NCBI GenBank assembly: GCA_903861145.1
Contig: CAIOTH010000004.1
Span: 1 to 42,919 of the forward strand
Reading direction: 5' to 3'
Length of the DNA: 42,919 bases
Origin: an uncultured Bacteroidota bacterium
Lineage (GTDB): Bacteria > Bacteroidota > Bacteroidia > Chitinophagales > LD1
In this document: piece after piece, positions 1-6,104 of the stretch
Layout: each line of letters begins with the position of its first letter
Position numbering within the stretch: position 1 is the stretch's first letter
Made by a program: the position numbers and the translations under genes
Notes under the pieces: generated by a model
The model's input: the letters and a program-made list of their open reading frames with translations, nothing else
Databases searched by the model: none
What the model was told of the DNA's origin: nothing

Positions 1-5
1 TTGAC

Positions 6-998
6 GTGAAGGAGTCTTTAAGAATACTAAATGAATTGAGAACGTTGACCTTGGAGAACGAAAGCAATTATTTCAGTAACATTGATGAATTCAACTCTCG
101 CATTAAGGAATTTAAGGAAAGAGGATACAAAATGATTTTAGCCAATAATTTAGAGCCAGTAGAGCTATCGGAACCTATAGAAATATCGGATAAATATGCC
201 TCTGAAATAAAAAGAATTCAGTTAGAAAAAATAGAAGATATTAAAAACGGGCGAATGGAAAACGCAGCGAGATTGAGAAGCCAAGAAAAATTCCTGGTGG
301 TCGAGGTATTAAATTCCTACTTCGGCAATCCTTCAATTCATTACAAACTTCACAATGCTGAAAAAAAGGAAGTTCTTTGTCGCCCTGCCTTCTATAAATT
401 TCAATTTCCCAATCTTTATTTCGACTTGGGTAAAAATCCATTTAAAAAAGTCGTAAACGATATTCAAAAGGTGCTACTGGATACTCCTTTATACTCAGTG
501 GGAGAGTGCCAGAGTAAATTATCGACAAAAAGTAAAGGGCTATATTGGATTTGGACTAATCATTCCGATGAAGATTTGAAAGCGTGTATAACAGATGAAG
601 AAAAACGAAAACACGTTCCAATTTCCAAGCTTGTTATGGAACGTGAAGGTCTTAACAATATATGTAAAATTGAGAAAGATGATTTTAGAATTGTATATAA
701 TGGAATGGGTGGATTTAAAAAGGTTCCAGCAAAATTTAGTCTGAGAAAGAGAATAAGTCAAGAGTTAGATTGTCCTGATAAAGGCACAGGAACACTTAAT
801 ATTTTAAACCGATTTGGGAGCAGTAAAGAAGAGGAGAAAAAAAATTGGCGCATTTCATTTTTTGAGTTTGGCAATATGGATAACTTAAAAATTTTGAGCC
901 AATTGGGAAGGTGCGGAGATTACTATAATCAGTATGCATCAACGCTTGAGAAATTATGGCGCATTGAATACGGGATGCCAATCCTAATAAGACATTAA
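6..998 (+). CDS. GIY-YIG-like nuclease with UVR motif (possibly 5'-partial)
   Basis: The frame opens at GTG 6 and remains open to the window edge, so the true start may lie outside. Residues 63-97 resemble a UVR motif of the UvrB/UvrC/ClpC type (RMENAARLRSQEK, compare 'fE.AA.lRD.e'). The C-terminal half resembles a GIY-YIG nuclease: GLYWIW (178-183), then YNGMGG (231-236), a basic LRKRI helix (246-250), and a late Glu (315) ten residues before a Pro, in the usual order. UvrC joins these two modules in the opposite order, so this would be a different architecture. It is the first of several nucleic-acid-related genes here. The UVR motif is fairly clear; the nuclease assignment is inference from spaced motifs and needs a profile search. 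Confidence 0.5.
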   Translation: MKESLRILNELRTLTLENESNYFSNIDEFNSRIKEFKERGYKMILANNLEPVELSEPIEISDKYASEIKRIQLEKIEDIKNGRMENAARLRSQEKFLVVEVLNSYFGNPSIHYKLHNAEKKEVLCRPAFYKFQFPNLYFDLGKNPFKKVVNDIQKVLLDTPLYSVGECQSKLSTKSKGLYWIWTNHSDEDLKACITDEEKRKHVPISKLVMEREGLNNICKIEKDDFRIVYNGMGGFKKVPAKFSLRKRISQELDCPDKGTGTLNILNRFGSSKEEEKKNWRISFFEFGNMDNLKILSQLGRCGDYYNQYASTLEKLWRIEYGMPILIRH

Positions 999-1010
999 TC
1001 TTTTATTGAT

Positions 1011-2147
1011 ATGAAATTCGGATTCCGAAAACCATCCTTAAGCAAAATGAAAAGAACCTTTTTCCCAGCATTCATTATTGCAATAGCAACGTTATCTCCA
1101 CAGTTCTCATTTGCCTGGGGGCATAAGGGTCATTCACTGGTTGCTGAAGTTGCCTTCAGCCAACTAAACGAATCCACCAAAACAGAAGTAATGAAGTTTC
1201 TTGATGGAAAGTCAATTGAAGATGCTGCCAACTGGATGGACGAAATCAGAAGTGACCACACTTATGATTATCTTAAACCCCTTCACTACATTAACATTGA
1301 TAAAGGCGAACAGTTTAACCCCTCTTCCACTGAAAATATCTATTCTGAAATCAATCGCATCCTGACCGACTTCAAAAGCATGGACAAGTTAAGAGATGAA
1401 CAAATCCAGTTCGACTTGCTTGAGTTGATGCACCTGTTCGGGGATATACATCAACCACTCCATTGCGGGTATGGTTCAGATAAAGGTGGCAACACCGTTC
1501 AGGTTTCCTTCCTTGGCACTGGTTCCAACATCCATAAAGTATGGGATTCTGAAATGATAGATTATAAAAAAGTAACCTTGCAGGATGTTCTCCAGAGTAA
1601 TCATTATACCTCAGAACAAATTGCCAGCATAAAGAAAGCCCCTGTTGAAGCATGGATAAAAGAAAGCAGGAGTTATCTCGATAATTGTTATGCGTTCAAG
1701 AGCAATAAGATTGATGATGCTTATGTGAATGCGAATATCGGCATCGTGGAAAGCCAGATTGATAAAGCTGGAATCAGACTTGCCGCATTGCTGGAGGAAT
1801 ATTTCGGCAAAATCACAAGGACTCCATCATTTGCTCATGTTCAGGTAGATGTTAAGGAAATCAATGTCAATGATGCAAGTTCAAACATCGGGCAAACCGT
1901 AAAGGTATGTTCAATGGTATATGGAACCAAAGAATTGAAAAGCGGAATGACCTTTATTAATCTGGGTTCGGCATATCCGAATTCACCATTAACGCTGGTT
2001 ATTTATGGTGATGATATGAGCAACTTCAAACAGAATCCATCAAGTTATTATGATGGAAAAAGAGTTTGTGTAAAGGGAAAGGTATCTGATTACAAAGGCA
2101 AAGCACAGATTGTGATTCACGGGGAAGACGAAATACAGGTTAAGTAA
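1011..2147 (+). CDS. Secreted S1/P1 nuclease with C-terminal OB-like domain
   Basis: Zinc-dependent single-strand nuclease/3'-nucleotidase of the S1/P1 family, exported. The family's zinc-ligand pattern is visible: WGHKGH (36-41), HYIN (92-95), HLFGDIHQPLH (141-151) and NIHKVWD (173-179). In this family the signal-cleaved N-terminal Trp itself binds zinc; here W36 follows a convincing signal peptide (MKRTFFPA... to ...QFSFA, residues 13-35). That makes the internal ATG at 1047 a plausible alternative start. The first 12 residues (MKFGFRKPSLSK) precede the signal peptide and nearly duplicate the start of the next gene. Residues about 283-378 form an extra beta-rich domain (GQTVKV..., GKRVCVKGKVSDYKGKAQI) resembling a nucleic-acid-binding OB fold. 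Family assignment is strong; the OB-like call is inferred. Confidence 0.88.
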   Translation: MKFGFRKPSLSKMKRTFFPAFIIAIATLSPQFSFAWGHKGHSLVAEVAFSQLNESTKTEVMKFLDGKSIEDAANWMDEIRSDHTYDYLKPLHYINIDKGEQFNPSSTENIYSEINRILTDFKSMDKLRDEQIQFDLLELMHLFGDIHQPLHCGYGSDKGGNTVQVSFLGTGSNIHKVWDSEMIDYKKVTLQDVLQSNHYTSEQIASIKKAPVEAWIKESRSYLDNCYAFKSNKIDDAYVNANIGIVESQIDKAGIRLAALLEEYFGKITRTPSFAHVQVDVKEINVNDASSNIGQTVKVCSMVYGTKELKSGMTFINLGSAYPNSPLTLVIYGDDMSNFKQNPSSYYDGKRVCVKGKVSDYKGKAQIVIHGEDEIQVK

Positions 2148-2215
2148 ATCCCGAACTGCCTGAAACCAACAATGAAGAGTTGGTAATGATTAATAACAAA
2201 ACGAAAATACTTAAC

Positions 2216-2419
2216 ATGAAGTTGGGATTTCGAAAACCCTCTTTATCCAGAATGATTGCCGCCAGGACATCTCCAAAGCGCATCATAAAGAACGCCTTGG
2301 GCTTAAGAGCACCCAGGGGATGGGGCTGGTTAACGAATCCGAAACGAACGGTTTATAACAGAGTTTACGATAGGACGAGTTTAAGTTTGGTCGGAATGCT
2401 TAAGAAGTTGTTTAAGTAG
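2216..2419 (+). CDS. Small basic protein with MKLGFRKPSLS N-terminus
   Basis: 67 aa, very basic. The frame opens earlier (TTG 2180, ATG 2186), but ATG 2216 is chosen because MKLGFRKPSLSRM aligns with MKFGFRKPSLSKM at 1011, with DNA similarity over about 40 bases. It continues with IAARTSPKRII, RAPRGWGWLTNPKR and YNRVYDRTSLSL. I have an unverified recollection of similar short Arg/Lys-rich segments (a GFRKPSL opening followed by a GWGWxxNPK block) in hypothetical proteins of Bacteroidota and Firmicutes, alone or as N-termini of larger proteins. There is no signal peptide or membrane segment. Function is unknown; nucleic-acid binding or a targeting segment would suit the composition. Confidence 0.6.
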   Translation: MKLGFRKPSLSRMIAARTSPKRIIKNALGLRAPRGWGWLTNPKRTVYNRVYDRTSLSLVGMLKKLFK

Positions 2420-2460
2420 ATTTATAAATTGTAAACGAGCTTTGCATTCACAAACTCAGT

Positions 2461-3186
2461 TTATTTTTGTTGACTCTTTTTAATTGCAGTCATGATTTCT
2501 TTATAATGGGGCTCTTCTGGCTTTCCTTGAGGGTGCTGTGCTACAATAATTAAGGTCTCATTCAAATACCCTGCAAATTCAACATAGGTCATTGAGCTCT
2601 GCTTTATTTTATTTTTTAAGCTCCCCAAAAAATCTTTTGCCCATGACCATCCTGTTAGAAATATCACAACCTTGGGTTTGAACAAATCGAACTCCGCTAA
2701 TAATAACTCTTTACATATTTCAAGTTGGACATCACATAACTTATCTGATGGGTTTGCCTTTCCCGTCTTGAGCTTGGCAGCCTTATACAAATTAGACCAA
2801 ACAATTTTGTTCATTACCGTTTCTCTATTCTCAATTATTTCTTGTGCTAACATTCGGGAAAGTCGGAAAAAGGCTGATTTTCTTGTATTATAAATTCCAT
2901 TTTTTGTTGCTCCCCATTGTTTAATAACCCATTCCAACCCATCATCATCAGAAAGTGCTTCTTTAATTTGTGCAATTACTCTTTTTCTATTTGCCTTATT
3001 ATTTTTATCAATTTTATTACCCCACCCATTTGTTGCTCTCCCGATAATCATCAATTCATGCTGGTATTCTTTTCCCTTAGCAGGAGTAAAAAGACTTAAC
3101 TTTTCTTCTGCATAAGAATCGCGTTCAGAATATATTATTTCAATTAAATTTTCATACTTAGCTAACAAAGTGTCATGTGATTTCAT
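2461..3186 (-). CDS. Uracil-DNA-glycosylase-like superfamily protein
   Basis: 241 aa, cytoplasmic. LMIIGRATNGWG (45-56) resembles the glycine-rich first motif of the UDG superfamily. KIVWSNLYKA (127-136), the hydrophobic strand KVVIFLTGW (172-180) and the late IIVAQHPQG (213-221) sit where that fold has its second strand, central strand and His-containing final motif. It is not a canonical Ung: the GQDPYH motif is absent. The best guess is one of the uncharacterised UDG-like families, which may have lost or changed glycosylase activity. It converges on the 67-aa gene (41-bp gap) and lies downstream of the 3272-4365 pair on the same strand. Fold inference only. Confidence 0.5.
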   Translation of the reverse strand: MKSHDTLLAKYENLIEIIYSERDSYAEEKLSLFTPAKGKEYQHELMIIGRATNGWGNKIDKNNKANRKRVIAQIKEALSDDDGLEWVIKQWGATKNGIYNTRKSAFFRLSRMLAQEIIENRETVMNKIVWSNLYKAAKLKTGKANPSDKLCDVQLEICKELLLAEFDLFKPKVVIFLTGWSWAKDFLGSLKNKIKQSSMTYVEFAGYLNETLIIVAQHPQGKPEEPHYKEIMTAIKKSQQK

Positions 3187-3271
3187 ATTGATAACGGATT
3201 AATAGAGATACGTGCTTAAGATTTTCGAAGTTAACTTATGCCCCCATATAATATAGCTAAGTAAGTGTCCA

Positions 3272-3694
3272 TTACGCCTTCAGTCCCAGGCTTCTTAGCC
3301 CCTGAATTGTATGGTCATACTCGCCCTCAACAATATATAAACTCATTCCATCCTCTCCATAAGCAAACGTTGCTTTGATATTTTCTCGCTTTAATGCTTC
3401 AGCGAATTGAACAAGGTGGTTGGTGCGTTTTTCCAAATCCCTGAGTCGAGCCATATCTTCATATCGCTTTGCTGCCTGGAGCGTCTCTTTTTGTGCCTTT
3501 ATAAGAGGAACCTGGACATTAGCTTTCAGAAATATTTCTGGCTTATGCAGAGTAACCGATATAATCTTCTCCTCTTTAAAGAATTCGAAAAGCTGCTCCT
3601 TCTCAGCTACCGATAAAATGAAATCTGGTTGAAGAAGCTTATTGAGGATTGTAACACATTCATCAATTTGTTGACCGTTCATAAATTTTTCCAT
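3272..3694 (-). CDS. UVR-motif hypothetical protein
   Basis: 140 aa. Residues 63-92 match the UVR helix-hairpin well (AAKRYEDMARLRDLEKR; the EDMARLRDLE core is at 79-88). This motif mediates protein-protein contacts in UvrB, UvrC and ClpC/McsA proteins. N-terminal helices (2-45) precede it, and a short alpha/beta tail follows (ATFAYGEDGMSLYIVEGEYD). The start codon overlaps the 3' end of the upstream 228-aa gene by 16 bp, so the two are probably co-translated. No catalytic residues are recognised; an adaptor or regulatory role is inferred. It is the second UVR-motif protein within 4 kb. Confidence 0.6.
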   Translation of the reverse strand: MEKFMNGQQIDECVTILNKLLQPDFILSVAEKEQLFEFFKEEKIISVTLHKPEIFLKANVQVPLIKAQKETLQAAKRYEDMARLRDLEKRTNHLVQFAEALKRENIKATFAYGEDGMSLYIVEGEYDHTIQGLRSLGLKA

Positions 3695-4365
3695 TTTACT
3701 AATTTGATTTGACCGTAAACACTCAAAGCCAGGAGTGAATCTTTGGGAAAGATATAAAATTGATACTCTGCGAAGTCAAATGAATATGGAGGCAAATTAT
3801 AGAGTTGATACTCTTTAAGATGAAAAGATAATGGCTTCCTTTTCAACTGAAGCTCTTCATAATCCTTCATATTATTTTGATGTAGGGGTTCAAAGAACAT
3901 TGTAACTATGTAGGTGGAGCTTGAAAAATAGTCTTGTTCGCATTTGTAATATTTTGTGCCCCTTTTCATTGCATCACGTATATTCCGCTCCCGTTCTATC
4001 GGCTCATTCCTTGCAAATGGGCTAAACATCCCACCGCAGCTTGCCTCAATTATAAATTCACAATCGAATTCTGACTTGCGAAAGAATACATACATATCAG
4101 CCAAACCCTCAAGTTGATTATCCGACTTGTGTATCTTGTATTGTTGCATTGCCCAAACATCAATGGGCTTCTCGTTGCGTATCAAAGCAGATTTGACCAA
4201 GCCAAGAAGAGCAACAGCATTATTGGTAATTATTTCATCTGCTTTTTTATCACGGCAAACATTTCTTCGGATGTAAGCATCAACTTCCTCTTGCAACTTA
4301 TCTTTCAAAGTTTCTTGCAGAAATCGTTTTATGTCGTTGCATAGATTAATGTGAGTTAATTCCAT
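3679..4365 (-). CDS. Unknown protein, possibly PD-(D/E)XK-like
   Basis: 228 aa from the ATG at 4365; an upstream TTG at 4401 is less likely because a TACTTTTG element (TAnnTTTG consensus) lies between the two. Not recognised by family. A helical N-terminus (LQETLKDKLQEEVDAYIRR) leads to a core, GLADMYVFF then CEFIIEAS, whose Asp...Glu-x spacing recalls a PD-(D/E)XK nuclease, but the motif Lys is Ser. A basic helix (RDAMKRGTKYYKCEQ) and hydrophobic strands (TYIVTMFFEP, YQFYIFPKDSLLALSVYG) follow. It overlaps the UVR-motif gene by 16 bp, so they likely act together. A nuclease-like fold, perhaps inactive, is speculation. Confidence 0.5.
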   Translation of the reverse strand: MELTHINLCNDIKRFLQETLKDKLQEEVDAYIRRNVCRDKKADEIITNNAVALLGLVKSALIRNEKPIDVWAMQQYKIHKSDNQLEGLADMYVFFRKSEFDCEFIIEASCGGMFSPFARNEPIERERNIRDAMKRGTKYYKCEQDYFSSSTYIVTMFFEPLHQNNMKDYEELQLKRKPLSFHLKEYQLYNLPPYSFDFAEYQFYIFPKDSLLALSVYGQIKLVKWKNL

Positions 4366-4370
4366 AACTT

Positions 4371-4378
4371 TTTGGAGC
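4371..4378 (-). promoter_or_regulatory. Candidate -7 element for the 228-aa gene
   Basis: On the minus strand TACTTTTG matches the Bacteroidota -7 consensus TAnnTTTG and ends a few bases before ATG 4365. No good TTG -33 element lies 19-21 bp upstream, so support is partial. If used, the mRNA would have a very short leader and translation from TTG 4401 would be excluded. Confidence 0.3.
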
Positions 4379-4507
4379 AAAAGTAATGGCTCACTACGCA
4401 ATGTATCTGCGTAGCGAAATATTTTTTTGGGGACGATAACAGAAGAAATTGTTCAGGGAAATAATACCAGGATTGCCTGGAAATAAGGGCTATTTTTAAG
4501 GTTGCTT

Positions 4508-4690
4508 TCAGTTTAAACTATTCCAGTTTTCCTTCATCACATTCCTTTTTCTAACGTGGGCGGATATGATTTCGTTTAAAACAAGCAGCGTAATTTCATT
4601 TAAGTAACCAGTTAGATTGTTCATGTAGACGTAAACCGTTGAGGAGTTCACTGGTTTAATTTTCGCTACTCTTTTTTTATGTGCTTTCAT
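4508..4690 (-). CDS. 60-aa small protein, paralogue 1
   Basis: Aligns without gaps over its full length to the 60-aa protein at 4889-5071, with 23 identical residues. Shared blocks: MKxHK, KIKPxNSST (10-18), Tyr22, GYxxE (28-32), IS (42-43), RNV (49-51) and terminal LN. The stop regions also match in DNA (TTCAGTTTAA), so this is a gene duplication, and both frames having been kept argues that they encode protein. Small, basic, soluble, no signal peptide. About 200 bp separates it from paralogue 2. Function unknown. Confidence 0.55.
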   Translation of the reverse strand: MKAHKKRVAKIKPVNSSTVYVYMNNLTGYLNEITLLVLNEIISAHVRKRNVMKENWNSLN

Positions 4691-4888
4691 AAAACACCTT
4701 TATGTTAAGTATACGTGAATCGCTAACTTATGTTGTGAAGGTCGTAGAAGAAAACAACTCAACAATTGGCTTTTGCACAGGGGCTAATCTGATTGTATTC
4801 AACATTGAGCAGGTTGATGAATACTGAAGTAGTTGTTTGGATGGAAATACAGAGTGAGAGCAACTCACCTGGGGTTAATTATAAAGCT
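4691..4888. other. Spacer between the two 60-aa paralogues
   Basis: 198 bp without a convincing ORF; it would carry the promoter of the 4508-4690 gene. A GAATACTGAAGTAGTTG string here (about 4819) resembles GAATGCTGAAGAAGTAGTTG at about 5423 upstream of the lysine-rich gene, so the duplication may have included upstream sequence. No terminator or clear promoter was seen. Confidence 0.3.
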
Positions 4889-5071
4889 TCAGTTTAAGAG
4901 ACTCATTCTTCTTTCATCAACATTCCTATAATTGCCATCAGAAGATATGTTCCCCTCAATCAAAATTTTGGCAACCTCTCTAAAGTAACCTCCTGAATCC
5001 TTGAGGTAAATAAATAGGGTTGAAGAATTTGCTGGTTTTATTTTCCCAGATATTAATTTATGGATTTTCAT
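4889..5071 (-). CDS. 60-aa small protein, paralogue 2
   Basis: Paralogue of 4508-4690 (23/60 identical, no gaps). Its ATG overlaps the TGA of the lysine-rich gene upstream (ATGA, 5068-5071), the arrangement typical of translational coupling, which strongly supports it as a real gene. Conserved blocks KIKPxNSST and GYxxE suggest a short beta/alpha fold. No membrane segment. It probably acts with the histone-like protein; what it does is unknown. Confidence 0.62.
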   Translation of the reverse strand: MKIHKLISGKIKPANSSTLFIYLKDSGGYFREVAKILIEGNISSDGNYRNVDERRMSLLN

Positions 5072-5325
5072 TGTTGCTTGGGAGATTTACTGCCAACGTT
5101 TTTATACTCCTCGATAAAGGTGTTGATTTCACCAAAATAAATTTCAACCTGTTCTTTATCATTGTTGGGGTCTGTAACGAACTTGGTCATCCTTTTGTGC
5201 ACCTTCTTAATCGCTTTTTCTGTTGCTGGTGTTACAGTAGCCTTTTTTGGCTGAGCACTTTTCTTCTTCGCTGGTGCGGCTTTCTTTTTCGTAACCGTCT
5301 TGGTTGGAGCCTTCTTCGTTGCCAT
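5068..5325 (-). CDS. Lysine/alanine-rich histone-like protein
   Basis: 85 aa. The N-terminal third is a Lys/Ala/Pro/Thr tract (TKKAPTKTVTKKKAAPAKKK...) like histone H1 tails and bacterial Hc1/AlgP-like proteins. The C-terminal part is a short acidic-amphipathic helical region (ATEKAIKKVHKRMTKFV, then EQVEIYFGEINTFIEEYKN). Non-specific DNA or RNA binding is the likely property. First gene of a coupled pair with the 60-aa paralogue (ATGA overlap). Such low-complexity proteins occur on phages and islands and also as chromosomal proteins, so composition alone does not define the function. Confidence 0.65.
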   Translation of the reverse strand: MATKKAPTKTVTKKKAAPAKKKSAQPKKATVTPATEKAIKKVHKRMTKFVTDPNNDKEQVEIYFGEINTFIEEYKNVGSKSPKQQ

Positions 5326-5539
5326 TGTATTGTTTTAAGGGATTCAGATAAAGGTAACCTTAATTACTGAACAAGCTTCTCATCAAAATAGTGGTTGATG
5401 GCTCTTAATTTATTGTTTGTTTGGAATGCTGAAGAAGTAGTTGCAATAACTCATTTCAAAAATGGCATTAAATACATGCCCATTTTTAGCCAACTACTTT
5501 TTGAAACTACCTATATTTAAGCTGTCGTTTATTATGAAA

Positions 5540-5563
5540 GTGATACCAAAAGTGATACCAAAG
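5540..5563 (+). repeat. Tandem 12-bp repeat next to the tRNA scar
   Basis: Two adjacent copies of GTGATACCAAA(A/G). They lie about 47 bp before the T-arm of the tRNA fragment. Paired direct repeats beside an attachment core are how integrase arm-type sites usually look. Their form (GT..AC followed by AAAAGT..AC) resembles the tandem pairs at 5842-5858 and 33385-33401. Confidence 0.55.
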
Positions 5564-5606
5564 AGAAAAACCCCTCAAGAAATTGAAGGCTTTGAGAGAT
5601 GGAAAG

Positions 5607-5635
5607 AGTCCCAGGTTCGAATCCTGGTACCCCGA
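5607..5635 (+). tRNA. Orphan tRNA 3' end (attachment-site scar)
   Basis: CCAGG-TTCGAAT-CCTGG forms a perfect T-arm (5611-5627), followed by TACCCCG (5628-5634), the 3' strand of an acceptor stem, and discriminator A5635. No CGGGGTA strand, D-arm or anticodon arm lies at the proper distance upstream, so only the 3' part is present. In translation this gives the typical artefact VRILVP. The CGGGGTA/TACCCCG acceptor would suit a tRNA-Pro-like donor, but the isotype cannot be fixed from this piece. The intact gene should lie at the far left end of the island. Confidence 0.7.
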
Positions 5636-5749
5636 CACAGTAATAGCATGGGGTAAAAGGTTTACATTTTTCAGAAAAGTTGTCTAAAAAACAGCATAAA
5701 TCAGGAAAACCAGCATTTCAATATAATGATTTTCAATACAATACAAAAG

Positions 5750-5858
5750 GTTTACACTTAGCAAAACAGGCTATTTTTAATGATTTTGACACCTACAAAA
5801 TATTGACATTCAATAGATAACAAATAGCGATTTATAAAAAAGTTTACAAAAGTTTACA
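5750..5858 (+). repeat. Spaced GTTTACA module (site A)
   Basis: GTTTACAC at 5750, TAACAAATAGC at 5818-5828, and the tandem pair GTTTACAAAAGTTTACA at 5842-5858. Offsets from the first repeat are 68 and 92 bp, identical to the module at 33293-33401. The 60 bp between the first two elements match that module at about half of positions. Confidence 0.65.
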
Positions 5859-5938
5859 GAATTTATGGCAGATTTTTTAGGCTCGCGAGGGTTCTGCCAA
5901 ACAGCCGAGCCTCTCCCGACCTTCGCTTCGCTGGGTCA

Positions 5939-5966
5939 CCCTCTCCATCGCAAGCGATAGAGAGGG
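5939..5966. repeat. REP-like palindrome
   Basis: CCCTCTC-C-ATCGC-AA-GCGAT-A-GAGAGGG: 12 paired bases with one C/A mismatch and a 2-nt loop. It sits in a GC-rich patch (5879-5966) that also contains GGCTCG...CGAGCC and GACC...GGTC, within AT-rich sequence. Compactness and contrast suggest a dispersed palindromic element (REP or MITE type) rather than a terminator; no T-tract follows. Confidence 0.5.
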
Positions 5967-6104
5967 AACAGAAGAGATTATTTTAGGCTATTGTTTCTTT
6001 TGCTTGTATTAAGCAATTAGAATTATTAGTATTGTAGGATGTGTTCGTTAGTCATTCATTACTAGAAGTTTACATTTATACCTTAAACAGCCCAACCCCG
6101 TGCT

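Larger units (their letters stand above)
1..5635. mobile_element. Right end of a probable tRNA-targeted genomic island
   Basis: The segment ends at an isolated tRNA 3' end (5611-5635) with no matching 5' half upstream, as expected where a tyrosine-integrase element has duplicated the 3' part of its target tRNA. A tandem 12-bp repeat lies about 50 bp inside that end (5540-5563). Gene content differs from the flank: short, AT-rich, mostly unfamiliar genes, several related to nucleic acids, and a duplicated small gene. No integrase or transposase is visible, so the element would extend left past base 1, with the intact tRNA at its far end. The boundary is inferred from the tRNA scar; the left limit is unknown. 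Confidence 0.5.
5636..6104. other. AT-rich non-coding region with GTTTACA repeats
   Basis: No gene recognised. GTTTACA occurs at 5660, 5750, 5842, 5851 and 6069; the near-duplicates TTTCAATATAAT and TTTCAATACAAT lie around 5715-5745; a GC-rich palindromic block occupies about 5879-5966. The stretch separates the tRNA scar from the SprB-repeat protein gene and would contain that gene's promoter, though no clear TAnnTTTG element was found. Confidence 0.6.

Noticed and set aside
5462-5656. 64-aa ORF over the tRNA scar (ending SQVRILVPRHSNSMG)
   Set aside because: Its C-terminus is the usual translation of a tRNA T-arm and acceptor strand, and the rest is repeat and AT-rich DNA; no RBS or promoter.
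5750-5858. CRISPR array
   Set aside because: Repeats are 7-10 bp with unequal spacing (90, 92, 9 bp), no long direct repeat, no cas genes.
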